A DNA stretch of 34,447 nt, taken from positions 87,166 through 121,612 of the forward strand of contig JACNKV010000035.1 of assembly GCA_014381855.1 (NCBI GenBank). The letters are read 5' to 3'. The translations under genes and the position numbers were made by a program. Positions 8,475-17,443 of the stretch are shown here, piece by piece. Positions within the stretch are counted from its first letter, which is position 1, and each line of letters begins with the position of its first letter. This DNA is from Fidelibacterota bacterium. Its GTDB lineage: Bacteria > Fidelibacterota > Marinisomatia > Marinisomatales > JACNKV01. Under the pieces are notes generated by a model. It made no database searches and had not been told where the DNA came from. It saw nothing but the letters and a program-made list of their open reading frames with translations.

Positions 8475-10022
8475 TTGAACATTCAACAAATAACTAAATG
8501 GAAATTAGCAATTCTGACAGGAGTGTTAGTTGGACTATCTTATCCACCTTTACATTTAGGATTTTTGGTATGGATAGGATTTATCCCGCTCATTCATGTT
8601 CTTTTGAATTCGAAAGTTAGTTCAGCTGCAAAATACGGGTTCTTATCGTCCATCACAGCAAATTTTATCTCTCTTTACTGGATTGGTTTTAATAGTGGCG
8701 CAGGATTTTGGGTTGTGTTTGCATCCTTAGTAGCTGCCGTATTGTATTTAGGGGTATTTTGGGCAGGGATGAGTGCGCTCCTCACACGTTTTCATCTTAA
8801 GACAGGTAAAGGAATAATCCTGATTCCCTTTTTATGGGTAGCCATGGAATGGCTGAGAAGCATGGGGAGTCTTGGATTTCCGTGGATTACTCTCGCTCTA
8901 ACTCAAACGCAATTTTTACCGTTGATTCAACTTGCAGAGATTACCGGAACCTATGGTGTCTCTTTTTGGATAATGATGCTGAATATAGGTGGTTATTTAA
9001 CCCTGACATCAAAACAACGGATGAAACCGGCTATCTTAACCATCGGATTATTTGGGATTATATGGTTTTCCGGAGTCTTGCGGATATCCGATTTTGACGT
9101 AAAACAGAATGAAAAAGATTTTACTGTTTCTGTTGTGCAGCCAAATATCGATCCGAATGAAAAATGGGAGAGAGAGCATCGGCTTGAAACATTTTCCACG
9201 ATGCATTCTTTGCTTGATACGGCACTGATAGACACACCGAATCTTGTCCTCTGGCCGGAAACTGCTCTTCCTGCCTATTTAAGATTATCCTGGACTGCGC
9301 GAAAACCACTGCTCAAGCGCTTAAAACTATATGACGTCCCATTATTATCCGGTACCATGGATGTCAAACGAGATTCTATTGGAGAGAGGCGGTATTATAA
9401 TGCAAGTATTTTACTCAATCCGGATGGCACCCACAAAATGTATTACAAAGTTCAGCTTGTGCCGTTTGCGGAGTATATCCCGTTATCGGGACAATTTCCA
9501 TACCTAAAAAAATTGAACTTCGGACAAGGAAACTTTAATCACGGAGATGAATTTACGGTATTTGAGGTGGACTCTGTATTCTTCTCCAATGTAATTTGTT
9601 ACGAATCGAGTCTTCCTCAGTTGGTAAGGAAGTTTGTAAAAAAAGGCGCAAGGTTGATGACCATTCAGGCAAATGACGGGTGGCTGGGAAATACATCAGG
9701 ACCCTATCAGCATTTTGAATTGGCGAGATTGAGAGCTGTAGAAAACAGAGTGCCGGTGATACGTAGTGCGAATACAGGTATTTCAGGTATTATCCTATCA
9801 TCAGGCCGGGTGAAGAACAAAATCCCGGTGTATGGACGTACGGTGATAACTGAGACAATATTTATTCCTGAAGATCCAAGCTATTATGCAGTTAACGGTG
9901 ATAAATTCGCAATGCTTTCTATGATTATCTCACTTCTGATGATGGGAATATTCCCGATAACAGACCGATTATCAAAGGAACAAACATTGACACATTCACG
10001 TAACGACATACAACGCTCATGA
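8475..10022 (+). CDS. lnt: Apolipoprotein N-acyltransferase
   Basis: Lnt adds the third acyl chain to the N-terminal cysteine of lipoproteins in the inner membrane. The 515-residue protein has an N-terminal membrane domain (about 10-200, six or more hydrophobic segments) and a periplasmic nitrilase domain with the complete triad: Glu262 in WPETALPAYL, Lys325 in YYKVQLVPFAEY, Cys375 in NVICYESS. Glu333 of FAEYIP, also conserved, is present. There is no ATG near the start; the frame is closed by TGA at 8448-8450 and TTG at 8475 is the best start. The prolipoprotein transferase gene lgt is 18 kb downstream. Confidence 0.94.
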   Translation: MNIQQITKWKLAILTGVLVGLSYPPLHLGFLVWIGFIPLIHVLLNSKVSSAAKYGFLSSITANFISLYWIGFNSGAGFWVVFASLVAAVLYLGVFWAGMSALLTRFHLKTGKGIILIPFLWVAMEWLRSMGSLGFPWITLALTQTQFLPLIQLAEITGTYGVSFWIMMLNIGGYLTLTSKQRMKPAILTIGLFGIIWFSGVLRISDFDVKQNEKDFTVSVVQPNIDPNEKWEREHRLETFSTMHSLLDTALIDTPNLVLWPETALPAYLRLSWTARKPLLKRLKLYDVPLLSGTMDVKRDSIGERRYYNASILLNPDGTHKMYYKVQLVPFAEYIPLSGQFPYLKKLNFGQGNFNHGDEFTVFEVDSVFFSNVICYESSLPQLVRKFVKKGARLMTIQANDGWLGNTSGPYQHFELARLRAVENRVPVIRSANTGISGIILSSGRVKNKIPVYGRTVITETIFIPEDPSYYAVNGDKFAMLSMIISLLMMGIFPITDRLSKEQTLTHSRNDIQRS

Positions 10023-10657
10023 AAAAAATAATCCTAAGAACAATTTTCGTTATCTCATTATTTCCTCTCACATTGTTGGGTGAGGATGTAGCAAAACATC
10101 CTATATTGAAATCTTTTATTATACCGGGGACTGGTGAAGCTTCCATCGGATATTCTGAACGTGGGCGAACCTTTATCATAGCTGAAGCAACGCTATGGTT
10201 GTCTGTTGTGGGGAGTTTCTTAATCTCCAACATGGAAGAAAATAAATACATTGCCTATGCCGCCGAGTATGGCGGTGTTAACATCCAACGCAAAGACAGA
10301 CTTTTTTGGGTTGACATCGGAAATTATGATTCCAGAGATGACTTTATACAGGAACATCTGCGGTTTCGTGATTATGCTGCAGTAAACCGCTATCGTATTG
10401 ATGAAGATTCGGATCCATGGGATTGGCAGTGGGATACGTCCAAGCATCAGGAGCGTTTTGAATCCATGCGAATTTCCAGCGATAAATGGGCGCTCACAGG
10501 GCAGTTTCTTATCGGCGGGATTATTTTGAACCATGTGATTTCGGCCATTGATGTCATGTACTTAAAACGAATGGATGCGATTGAAAGCGTGTCTGTTGCT
10601 CCAACGTATCATCCGGAAAACCGGACATTTTCTTTTTCTCTCATCGTAGATTTTTAA
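10019..10657 (+). CDS. Exported/membrane protein, DUF5683-like
   Basis: A 212-residue protein of uncertain function. Residues 1-21 form a signal peptide. A PGTGEASIGYSERG motif (about 56-69) precedes a hydrophobic segment (about 72-92), like the small-residue PG-G-Y pattern that opens DUF5683 proteins of Bacteroidota relatives. An acidic, aromatic middle (about 100-160) contains FESMRISSDKWALTGQ, and a second hydrophobic stretch with NHVISAIDVMYLKR follows at about 175-192. The ATG overlaps the lnt stop by 4 bases, and ecfT begins 18 bases later. The coding call is firm; the family name rests on pattern only, and P13-like outer-membrane proteins are an alternative. Confidence 0.75.
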   Translation: MKKIILRTIFVISLFPLTLLGEDVAKHPILKSFIIPGTGEASIGYSERGRTFIIAEATLWLSVVGSFLISNMEENKYIAYAAEYGGVNIQRKDRLFWVDIGNYDSRDDFIQEHLRFRDYAAVNRYRIDEDSDPWDWQWDTSKHQERFESMRISSDKWALTGQFLIGGIILNHVISAIDVMYLKRMDAIESVSVAPTYHPENRTFSFSLIVDF

Positions 10658-10675
10658 CTCTAGGATTGGTCAACA

Positions 10676-11404
10676 ATGCAGTTGAATCCAATTGTCATTC
10701 TGCAGTTCATACTGGGAGCATCGATTTTGGTGATGCTGAGTCCGTCCGGTTCGGTATTGGCAGGATACACACTGACACTCTTGCTTGTCACATCAGCATT
10801 GAATAAACAGAAGACTCGCTCTATCTTTAAGCGAATCAAACCGTATTTGACTTTCATTCCGATTGTCGGACTAATATATTTCGGGATGTCTGTTTGGCTC
10901 ACAAATGATTCCTATAAAGATATTTTTTACAATGCGGTTTTCTCCATCGGAAAACTCTTGGTGTTGGTCTCAATCATGTCTGTTTACCTGGAGCAATCAT
11001 CGAAAGATGACATCCTGGAAGCTTTCAGAAGTTTGTGGGTAAAAACTCGTCTCCCATGGAAGCGTATGGATAATATGTTCCTCTTTGTTGAACTGATTTT
11101 ACGGTTTTTCCCGGCGATACAACATGAGTGGAATTCAATATTGCGTTCACGCAGAGCTTTGGGCTTATCAACGGGGAAAACAAAATGGGAATCCGCGAGA
11201 TATATGATTAATCATTTACCGGGTATCATAATACAGAATTATCGAAAGGCAGAAGAGACGGCAAATGTCATGATGATGCGTGGATACGGAAAGCAAATCC
11301 CCCGCGGCATTGCTTTTCCGGTAAACTTTACCTTGAGAGACGGATCACTCATGATGATAGTTACTGTTTTCCTTTTCGGAGTACATTCCATTGCCTCGAT
11401 TTAA
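10676..11404 (+). CDS. ecfT: Energy-coupling factor (ECF) transporter transmembrane protein EcfT
   Basis: EcfT is the membrane scaffold of vitamin/metal ECF transporters and transmits ATPase motion to the substrate-binding S component through two cytoplasmic coupling helices. The 242 residues have about five hydrophobic segments. The coupling region reads SRRALGLSTG (about 158-167) and, in better conserved form, KAEETANVMMMRGYG (191-205), matching the second Ala-Arg-Gly family motif. No S component or ATPase is adjacent; a fused pair of ECF-type ATPase domains lies at 24795-26075. The gene overlaps truA by 14 bases. Family is confident; substrate unknown. Confidence 0.85.
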   Translation: MQLNPIVILQFILGASILVMLSPSGSVLAGYTLTLLLVTSALNKQKTRSIFKRIKPYLTFIPIVGLIYFGMSVWLTNDSYKDIFYNAVFSIGKLLVLVSIMSVYLEQSSKDDILEAFRSLWVKTRLPWKRMDNMFLFVELILRFFPAIQHEWNSILRSRRALGLSTGKTKWESARYMINHLPGIIIQNYRKAEETANVMMMRGYGKQIPRGIAFPVNFTLRDGSLMMIVTVFLFGVHSIASI

Positions 11405-12131
11405 AATCACATTACAATATGACGGAGCCGACTTTTTTGGCTGGCAAATGCAAGCGACTGAACGTACAGTTCAAGGAGAAGTAGAAGCGTGTATCGCTCC
11501 ATTTAACGACAATAATAGGGTTAAAGTTATCGGAGCGGGGAGAACCGATACCGGTGTTCATGCCTGGGGGCAGGTTGCACATTTTGATCTGAAAACCGAG
11601 CTGGATACCTGCACATTAACAGATGCATTTAACGCACGATTACCCAACGATATTTATGTCACGGATTTACGTGTCGTCCCCAGTGATTTTCACGCACGGT
11701 ATTCTGCAAGAGTCCGCCACTACCGATATCAGTGTTTAATGTCCGTAGATATTTTGATGCGAAATCAAACATGGATCATCGATGATCTGTCTGTTGACCA
11801 CCTGCAGAAATGTGCAGAATTAATCAAAGGAGAACATGATTTCAAGTCTTTTTGTAAAAGCAATCCTGAGGTTAATCATACACGGTGCATCATCTATCAT
11901 TCTGCATGGATAAATGATGAGAAAATGTTAACTTTCCATATATCCGGGAACCGATTCTTACATCATATGGTCAGGTATCTGGTCGGGTCGATGGTTGCCG
12001 TTGCGCAACGTCGGTTAATCTTGGAGGACTTTAAAATGCTACTGAATCAACCAAATAAAAACGTCCATATTTTTAAGGCACCGGCTCAGGGCTTGATTTT
12101 GGAAAAAGTCGATTATGATGAAATCACATAA
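11391..12131 (+). CDS. truA: tRNA pseudouridine(38-40) synthase
   Basis: TruA isomerises uridines 38-40 in tRNA anticodon stem-loops. The 246 residues match family length. The start is TTG at 11391, giving PRFKITLQYDGADFFGWQ, the conserved N-terminus; no ATG could produce it. The catalytic motif GAGRTDTGVHAWGQV contains Asp53. The C-terminal half has the RFLHHMVRYLVGSM segment. It overlaps ecfT upstream and the HtrA gene downstream (17 bases). Confidence 0.96.
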   Translation: MPRFKITLQYDGADFFGWQMQATERTVQGEVEACIAPFNDNNRVKVIGAGRTDTGVHAWGQVAHFDLKTELDTCTLTDAFNARLPNDIYVTDLRVVPSDFHARYSARVRHYRYQCLMSVDILMRNQTWIIDDLSVDHLQKCAELIKGEHDFKSFCKSNPEVNHTRCIIYHSAWINDEKMLTFHISGNRFLHHMVRYLVGSMVAVAQRRLILEDFKMLLNQPNKNVHIFKAPAQGLILEKVDYDEIT

Positions 12132-13233
12132 TTTTGCATGGATAAAATTCCTTGTCCTGTTTTTATTTATCAGTACAGGGAGTGCTCAATGGGGTCCGAC
12201 CCAGTCACGGCAAAATGCAATTACTCGTGCAATAGAATCGGTGAGCCCCGCCGTTGCGAGTGTGAATGTAATCCAAGTAAAAAGATATGCTGCACGCTCT
12301 CCGTTTGGAAATCCATTTTTTCAACAGTTTTTTCCATATGAGTTATACCGGCAAAGAGTCAAGAGTTCCGGTTCAGGTGTTGTCATTAGTCCCGATGGTT
12401 ATGTTTTGACAAATAACCATGTTATTGAGGATGCAGTCGAGGTGGTGGTAACACTCCCCGGGGGAGAGGAATATGATGCAACTGTTATTGGGACGGACTA
12501 CATCACCGATTTGGCATTGCTAAAGTTGGACGGACATAATTTCCCGTATGCATCTTTAGGTGATTCAGACAATATGATTATTGGAGAATGGGTAATCGCG
12601 TTGGGAAATCCATTTGGATTATTTGAAATGAGTAATCAACCTACGGCTACGGCCGGAATTGTCAGTGCAATAAATATGGATTTTGGAGGTCGCGATTCAG
12701 GAAAATCATTTCAGGATATGATACAGACTGATGCGGCTATTAATCCCGGAAATAGTGGCGGACCCTTGGTCAACAGTCTTGGTGAAGTCATCGGTATAAA
12801 TACATTTATTTTTACAGGATCAGATGCAACCCGCGGATCTGTTGGAATTGGGTTTGCCATTCCAATCAATAAAGCAAAGGAAATTGCAGAAGAACTCAAA
12901 AATAATGGGCAAATTGATCGCAGTTATAATACAGGATTGCAGGTACAGCCTTTAACCGAACGGATGGCGAGACATTTGGGTATCTCGCGAACATCGGGAG
13001 TAATCATAGTGGAGGTTGCGGCGAACAGTACGGCAGATAAAGCCGGTTTGGAACCTGGTGATGTAATTGTCTCTGTTAATGATCAAATAGTAAATAATGC
13101 CGATAATATTAAAGACATTATTTTGGAGAACGATCTACGCCCCGGAGACCGTTTACACATGAAAATACAAAGAGACGATAAAACCTATACCGTCAAATTG
13201 AAACTAGGAAAACTTGAAAACAGCTATTGGTAA
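12115..13233 (+). CDS. HtrA/Deg-family serine protease, exported, one PDZ domain
   Basis: Trypsin-like protein quality-control protease of the periplasm. Residues 1-24 form a signal peptide ending STGSA-Q. The protease domain has the complete triad: His102 in LTNNHVIED, Asp132 in TDLALLKLD, Ser214 in NPGNSGGPLVN. One PDZ domain follows (about 272-362, with GLEPGDVIVSVNDQ). At 372 residues with a single PDZ it is DegS-like in layout, but it has a cleavable-looking signal rather than an obvious anchor, so a soluble HtrA is likelier. Two in-frame ATGs (12115, 12118) are possible starts, both inside truA. Confidence 0.94.
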   Translation: MMKSHNFAWIKFLVLFLFISTGSAQWGPTQSRQNAITRAIESVSPAVASVNVIQVKRYAARSPFGNPFFQQFFPYELYRQRVKSSGSGVVISPDGYVLTNNHVIEDAVEVVVTLPGGEEYDATVIGTDYITDLALLKLDGHNFPYASLGDSDNMIIGEWVIALGNPFGLFEMSNQPTATAGIVSAINMDFGGRDSGKSFQDMIQTDAAINPGNSGGPLVNSLGEVIGINTFIFTGSDATRGSVGIGFAIPINKAKEIAEELKNNGQIDRSYNTGLQVQPLTERMARHLGISRTSGVIIVEVAANSTADKAGLEPGDVIVSVNDQIVNNADNIKDIILENDLRPGDRLHMKIQRDDKTYTVKLKLGKLENSYW

Positions 13234-13236
13234 ATT

Positions 13237-13875
13237 ATGATTGCAAAAGAAGGAAAAACTATTTTAATTACTCTGTTTGTATTCACACTTGTCTCACGTT
13301 GGATTGCCACAACGTTTGAGTCATCATGGTTATCCTTTGGGTACATTGTTTTTGGTGTCTTATTTCTTTTCTCTTTGAATTTCTTCCGTGATCCGAGACG
13401 AAGAGTTCCAAAGGATGAAAACTTAATCATTTCTCCTGCTGATGGTAAAATTGTTAAAATTGACTCGATAAATGACCCCGAAGTCGGGAAAGCCAAATCT
13501 GTATCAATCTTTCTGAATGTATTTAATGTTCATGTGAATCGAGTGCCATTTGCAGGGACGGTTCTTCGCATAGAACACAAGTCGGGAAAATTCTTAGCCG
13601 CATTCGATCATAAAGCATCGGATGAAAATGAGCAGGCAATTACGGTGTTTGAAACATCCTTTGGAAAGATGAAGGTTAAACAGATTGCCGGATTGATTGC
13701 TCGCCGAATTCATTGCTATGCGAAACCAAATTACTCCATGCAAAAAGGAGAAAAATTGGGATTTATTATGTTTGGTTCACGCACAGACATCATATTTCCG
13801 GAGTCGATTGAGCTGCAAGTTGAATTAGGACAAAAAGTTAAAGGAAATGAAACCATCATAGGACATATCGTATGA
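13237..13875 (+). CDS. psd: Phosphatidylserine decarboxylase, short type
   Basis: Psd converts phosphatidylserine to phosphatidylethanolamine and is a self-cleaving pyruvoyl enzyme. The 212-residue protein has N-terminal membrane segments (about 8-26 and 32-50), then NFFRDPRRRVP, ISPADGKIV, LNVFNVHVNRVPFAG and the processing site FGSRTDIIFPE. Cleavage is expected between Gly180 and Ser181. This short FGSR form is the archaeal/Bacteroidota type, unlike the longer E. coli LGST form. The pssA gene supplying its substrate overlaps its stop by 4 bases. Confidence 0.94.
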   Translation: MIAKEGKTILITLFVFTLVSRWIATTFESSWLSFGYIVFGVLFLFSLNFFRDPRRRVPKDENLIISPADGKIVKIDSINDPEVGKAKSVSIFLNVFNVHVNRVPFAGTVLRIEHKSGKFLAAFDHKASDENEQAITVFETSFGKMKVKQIAGLIARRIHCYAKPNYSMQKGEKLGFIMFGSRTDIIFPESIELQVELGQKVKGNETIIGHIV

Positions 13876-14651
13876 GACGCCGGCGAAAAAAAATCAAAAG
13901 ACGTCACCGTGTCAATAAACGGTTTATTCCGAATATTCTCACGGTGTTTAACATGTTTCTTGGGTTTATGGCCATCGTGTTAATCATGAAAGGCAATCCG
14001 GTGAAAGCGGGGTGGCTCATCTTATTCGCAGGGATGTTCGATGCCGTGGATGGTAAAATCGCACGGCTGTTGGGTATTCCGTCAAAATTTGGGACCGAAT
14101 TCGATTCCTTTGCGGATACCGTATCTTTCTGTATGGCGCCATCTTTGCTAATTTACAGCGTGTACACGCAGGGTTTGCCTCCCTTGCTAGCCGGCGTAAT
14201 CAGTATTGTACCCCTGCTTTTTGGAACAATTCGATTAGCCAGATTTAATCTCATCGATGATGAAATACCCTCACCGTATTTCACCGGATTAACCACGCCC
14301 CTCAACGCATTGTTTATTTTCGGATATGTTCTATTCAATCATCAAGTATATGGGCATATGGGAGATCCGAGGGTGGCATTGGTTCTAGTGGTTGTGCTGG
14401 GATTTTTATTAATCAGTAGAGTCCGGTTCTCAAAGTTTCCATTACTCTCGTTTAAAAAAGGCAGAAAAAATACGATGCAATTGTTAGGCGTTCTCGGAAC
14501 GGTTGTGGCATTAATCATTTGGAAAGGATTAGTCCTGTTCCCGCTGATGGTTATTTATGTGTCATGGAGCATCTTGAACTGGGTGATTCATCCTCAGCGC
14601 TTCGAAGAGGATTCAACATACACCGATGAGACAGAGGAGATAATTTTATGA
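13872..14651 (+). CDS. pssA: CDP-diacylglycerol-serine O-phosphatidyltransferase
   Basis: A CDP-alcohol phosphatidyltransferase that makes phosphatidylserine from CDP-diacylglycerol and serine. The signature D-x2-DG-x2-AR-x8-G-x3-D-x3-D is complete at residues 57-82 (Asp57, Asp60-Gly61, Ala64-Arg65, Gly74, Asp78, Asp82). The N-terminus is strongly basic (residues 1-17), followed by several membrane spans. The reading as the serine enzyme, not another alcohol, comes from its coupling to psd. It overlaps the next gene by 4 bases. Confidence 0.92.
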   Translation: MRRRRKKIKRRHRVNKRFIPNILTVFNMFLGFMAIVLIMKGNPVKAGWLILFAGMFDAVDGKIARLLGIPSKFGTEFDSFADTVSFCMAPSLLIYSVYTQGLPPLLAGVISIVPLLFGTIRLARFNLIDDEIPSPYFTGLTTPLNALFIFGYVLFNHQVYGHMGDPRVALVLVVVLGFLLISRVRFSKFPLLSFKKGRKNTMQLLGVLGTVVALIIWKGLVLFPLMVIYVSWSILNWVIHPQRFEEDSTYTDETEEIIL

Positions 14652-14935
14652 AGAGACGCTCTATTACCTTAGTCGTTTTTGGGTTTAGTATCGGGGCAAT
14701 GATTGGAACATTGGTGGGTGAATTTCTTGGGTTTATCCTACCGGATGGTGTGGTGAAGGAATTCTTTTTGACGAGTATCCAATTTGATTTAGCGGGACTT
14801 GTCGGAAATGAGTCTGGTGTGATTGTTCTAAATTTGATTGTAGTGACACTTAAATTTGGTTTAACGCTGGTTCTTAATTTTACCAGTATTATCGGTTTGG
14901 GAATCGCGTATTATTTTTTACGTTATTTTCGGTAA
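14648..14935 (+). CDS. Small membrane protein, DUF4321-like
   Basis: A 95-residue protein with two hydrophobic regions: residues about 8-33, with the glycine-spaced GFSIGAMIGTLVGEFLGFILP, and about 57-92, with LKFGLTLVLNFTSIIGLGIAYYF. This glycine pattern plus an FGL-x-LNxxSIIG-like end matches the DUF4321 family as I remember it; its function is unknown. It is translationally coupled to pssA through ATGA and precedes tatA by 49 bases, so a role at the membrane is plausible but unproven. Confidence 0.8.
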   Translation: MKRRSITLVVFGFSIGAMIGTLVGEFLGFILPDGVVKEFFLTSIQFDLAGLVGNESGVIVLNLIVVTLKFGLTLVLNFTSIIGLGIAYYFLRYFR

Positions 14936-14971
14936 AAGAAGATGATTCTTCGTAAATTCAACACATAATTT

Positions 14972-14977
14972 GGAGGA
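14972..14977 (+). promoter_or_regulatory. Shine-Dalgarno sequence deciding the tatA start
   Basis: GGAGGA lies 7 bases before the ATG at 14985. The frame is open upstream to a TTG at 14970, but that codon touches this sequence and cannot be its target, so 14985 is preferred. Confidence 0.8.
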
Positions 14978-14984
14978 AATACTT

Positions 14985-15212
14985 ATGCTTGAAACACAAA
15001 TCGTATTTGCGATGTTTAATCTTGGTCCAATGGAAATGTTGTTAATCGTTCTGGTTATTCTGCTGCTTTTTGGCGCAAAACGTTTACCAGAACTTGCCAG
15101 AGGGTTAGGACAGGGAATCCGTGAATTTAAAGGCGCTGTGGATGGTGCGAAAAAAGAAATTGAAAACGCTGCTGACCCAAACACAGCAGAAAAAAAGGAA
15201 GAGTCAAAATAG
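14985..15212 (+). CDS. tatA: Sec-independent protein translocase subunit TatA
   Basis: TatA oligomers form the translocation element of the twin-arginine pathway. The 75-residue protein has a short N-terminal membrane helix (about 15-30), the FGAKRLPELARGLGQGIREF hinge and amphipathic helix, then a charged tail ending KKEESK. Residues 1-11 extend beyond the usual TatA start; the Met at residue 11 or 16 could be the true start, although the strong Shine-Dalgarno sequence favours residue 1. It is about 13 kb from tatC. Confidence 0.94.
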   Translation: MLETQIVFAMFNLGPMEMLLIVLVILLLFGAKRLPELARGLGQGIREFKGAVDGAKKEIENAADPNTAEKKEESK

Positions 15213-15258
15213 ACATACTTTCCTTTCACCTGTATAGAAACTGATTCCGTCCATTTCG

Positions 15259-15280
15259 GGAACAAATCCGTTCCATTTTT
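15259..15280 (+). terminator. Weak terminator-like hairpin between tatA and batA
   Basis: GGAAC (15259-15263) and GTTCC (15270-15274) pair around a six-base loop and are followed by ATTTTT. With only five base pairs it is weak, but it lies in a 131-base gap that separates the phospholipid/tat genes from the bat cluster. Confidence 0.4.
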
Positions 15281-15343
15281 ATTAAAAGCTATAACCGCTA
15301 TCCATGCAGTATTGGAAGAATAACATCCTATTTTGATTAACGA

Positions 15344-16315
15344 ATGATTCAATTTGCACATCCATGGTATTTAGGGCTGATTGTTCTTATTCCGCTTCTT
15401 GCGTGGTGGTATAAGCAATTCGGCAACGCCCAAGAGGGTACATTGAGGATTTCCTCCTCAGGATTAATTCCAACTGCTTTTCGCAAAAGGGGAAAAAGGC
15501 GAGCGTGGGTTTTACTCGCAATTCAGTGGGCAATACTCTTATGTATTACCATTGGACTGGCTCGTCCTCAATTGGTGAGTTTGGCTCAAGAGACAAAAGT
15601 AGATGTTGTTGACATCGTCTTGGTGATTGACATTTCCAGCAGTATGCTTGCGGATGATTTTCCCCCGAACAGATTAGAAGTTGTTAAGAAAACTGCAGAC
15701 AAGTTCATCTCCAAACGAAAAGGAGACAGAATCGGATTACTGGTTTTTGCCGGAGAGACATTCATTCAATGTCCGCTGACAGTTGACACAGGTGTGCTAA
15801 GAAATTTATTAAAAGAAGTTACAATCGTTGACCGTGAAATGGATGGGACGGCGATTGGGATGGCAATTGCTAATGCAACAAATCGGCTTCGAACAAGTCA
15901 AGCAGAAAGCAAAGTAATGATCGTTCTATCCGATGGAAGTAATAATGCGGGGGAGCTGGATCCGCTGACCGCTGCCGAATTAGCGTCACAATTTGATATT
16001 CGCATTTATACCATCGGAGCGGGAACAAATGAGTCGGTAACGTTCATCCAAAATCGGGGATATATTCGGAATGAAATTGATGAAGAAACCCTCATCGCCA
16101 TTGCGGACAGAACCGGAGGTCAATATTTTCGTGCCACAGATGAAAAATCATTAGCGGAAACTTATATGGAAATTAATGAATTAGAACGAACAAAAATTGA
16201 AATCCGTGAATACACAAGACATAAAGAGCTGTATGGTTGGGTGTTAATTCCGGCGTTGCTTCTCGGACTTGGTGGAGAAGTTCTATCGAGATACATATTT
16301 CGGAGGAATGCTTAA
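15344..16315 (+). CDS. batA: BatA-like VWA-domain inner-membrane protein
   Basis: First of the Bat (Bacteroides aerotolerance) proteins. The 323 residues start with a membrane segment (about 8-22) and a second one (about 54-73), then a von Willebrand A domain with a complete-looking MIDAS, DISSS at 96-100 and MDGTAIG further on. A C-terminal membrane segment follows near 299-317. Bat proteins are thought to form a membrane complex involved in envelope stress resistance; biochemical function is not settled. batB begins in the same TAATG. The usual upstream moxR and DUF58 genes are missing here. Confidence 0.92.
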   Translation: MIQFAHPWYLGLIVLIPLLAWWYKQFGNAQEGTLRISSSGLIPTAFRKRGKRRAWVLLAIQWAILLCITIGLARPQLVSLAQETKVDVVDIVLVIDISSSMLADDFPPNRLEVVKKTADKFISKRKGDRIGLLVFAGETFIQCPLTVDTGVLRNLLKEVTIVDREMDGTAIGMAIANATNRLRTSQAESKVMIVLSDGSNNAGELDPLTAAELASQFDIRIYTIGAGTNESVTFIQNRGYIRNEIDEETLIAIADRTGGQYFRATDEKSLAETYMEINELERTKIEIREYTRHKELYGWVLIPALLLGLGGEVLSRYIFRRNA

Positions 16316-17340
16316 TGGCGTGGAGATATCCGTGGGCGCTTGGGTTTTTCTTGCTTTGGGGAGGGCTTGTTCTCCTATGGTATTTCAACAAACACCGCCG
16401 GTCATCGTTTTATCATTCCATGCAGGGACCGCTTGCAGAGAATCTTTTTAATCGAATTCGATGGACACGGACAATTCTTAGGCAGAGATTGCGCATGGCA
16501 GGAGTTGCGTTTCTAATCTTGGCGGCATCGGGACCACAGATAGGCACACGAGTAAAACCGGTGGAAAGAAAAGGCGTTGACCTAGTGTTTGCTGTTGACG
16601 TGTCCGTCAGCATGAATGCGATTGATGTAAAGCCAAGCCGTTTAGAAAAAGCGAAGTATGAAATAGGGCAGCTCGTTAAAAAACTTAAAGGCGACCGAGT
16701 CGGTATTGTTGTATTTGCAGGATCAAGCCATTTATATCTTCCATTAACCACAGATTATGAAGCCGCCTTACTGTTTTTAGATGCCATCGATACAAAAATG
16801 ATCCCGACACAAGGGACATCTTTACGTAGTGCACTTTCAATGGCGTTGAGTGTTTTTACTGAAGAAAACGAGAAACATAAAGTAGTTGTTTTAGTTACAG
16901 ATGGTGAAGATCACGAAGGAGATGCAGTGGCGATTGCGAAAAAAGCAATAAAAACAGGCTTGGTGATTCACACCATCGGCGTCGGGACACATGCAGGGTC
17001 TCTCATTCCAATCAAGATCGGTGATGATGTGTCGAAATACAAACGAGATAAACAAGGTAGTTTAGTAACGTCGGTGTTAAATGAGTCTGCCTTAAGCGAC
17101 GTTGCTCGTGCAGGAAACGGCATTTTTATCCGGTTTGATAATCGTGCTGCAAGCTATGTAACATTGTTAGATGCAATAAATGCCATGGAAAAAAAGACAA
17201 TCAGTACACATGAATTTTCTGAGTACGAAGATCGATATCAAATCCTAGCATTTTTATCGTTACTTAGTTTCGTGATTGGATTTATAATTCCTACACGTGA
17301 TAAACGTCAGCATGAAACGTGGAGAGGGAGGTTTGTTTGA
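16315..17340 (+). CDS. batB: BatB-like VWA-domain inner-membrane protein
   Basis: Paralogue of BatA, 341 residues, with the same layout: N-terminal hydrophobic segments (about 8-24 and 60-72), a VWA domain with MIDAS DVSVS at 95-99, GTSLRSAL in the second metal-binding loop, and a C-terminal membrane segment (about 312-330). The frame is open upstream to 16237, but the ATG at 16315 overlaps the batA stop and is preceded by CGGAGGA, so it is the better start. A repeat-rich gap of 103 bases separates it from batC. Confidence 0.92.
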   Translation: MAWRYPWALGFFLLWGGLVLLWYFNKHRRSSFYHSMQGPLAENLFNRIRWTRTILRQRLRMAGVAFLILAASGPQIGTRVKPVERKGVDLVFAVDVSVSMNAIDVKPSRLEKAKYEIGQLVKKLKGDRVGIVVFAGSSHLYLPLTTDYEAALLFLDAIDTKMIPTQGTSLRSALSMALSVFTEENEKHKVVVLVTDGEDHEGDAVAIAKKAIKTGLVIHTIGVGTHAGSLIPIKIGDDVSKYKRDKQGSLVTSVLNESALSDVARAGNGIFIRFDNRAASYVTLLDAINAMEKKTISTHEFSEYEDRYQILAFLSLLSFVIGFIIPTRDKRQHETWRGRFV

Positions 17341-17347
17341 GTGCTAA

Positions 17348-17406
17348 AAACTGAAAGCTGAAAATAAAAATTATGAAACACTCAACACCTAACGCTAAAC
17401 CCCTAA
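17348..17406. repeat. Two 7-bp-period repeat blocks between batB and batC
   Basis: Heptamers AAACTGA, AAGCTGA, AAATAAA run from 17348 to 17368. A second block, ACACTCA, ACACCTA, ACGCTAA, ACCCCTA, runs from 17378 to 17405 apart from spacer bases. The two blocks use unrelated words with the same period and run into the palindrome at 17407. Confidence 0.6.
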
Positions 17407-17421
17407 CCTGCCGGAGGCAGG
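17407..17421. repeat. Palindromic CCTGCC-GGA-GGCAGG element
   Basis: A perfect six-base-pair inverted repeat with a three-base loop, immediately after the heptamer block. It has no T-run, so it is not a standard terminator. The CCTGCC arm recurs at 26133 in another gap, suggesting a dispersed GC-rich palindrome in an otherwise AT-rich genome. Confidence 0.6.
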
Positions 17422-17443
17422 CAAGCACAATAACACCCAAAAG

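Noticed and set aside
14970..14984. Upstream TTG start for tatA
   Set aside because: It touches the GGAGGA ribosome-binding sequence, which is correctly spaced for the ATG at 14985.
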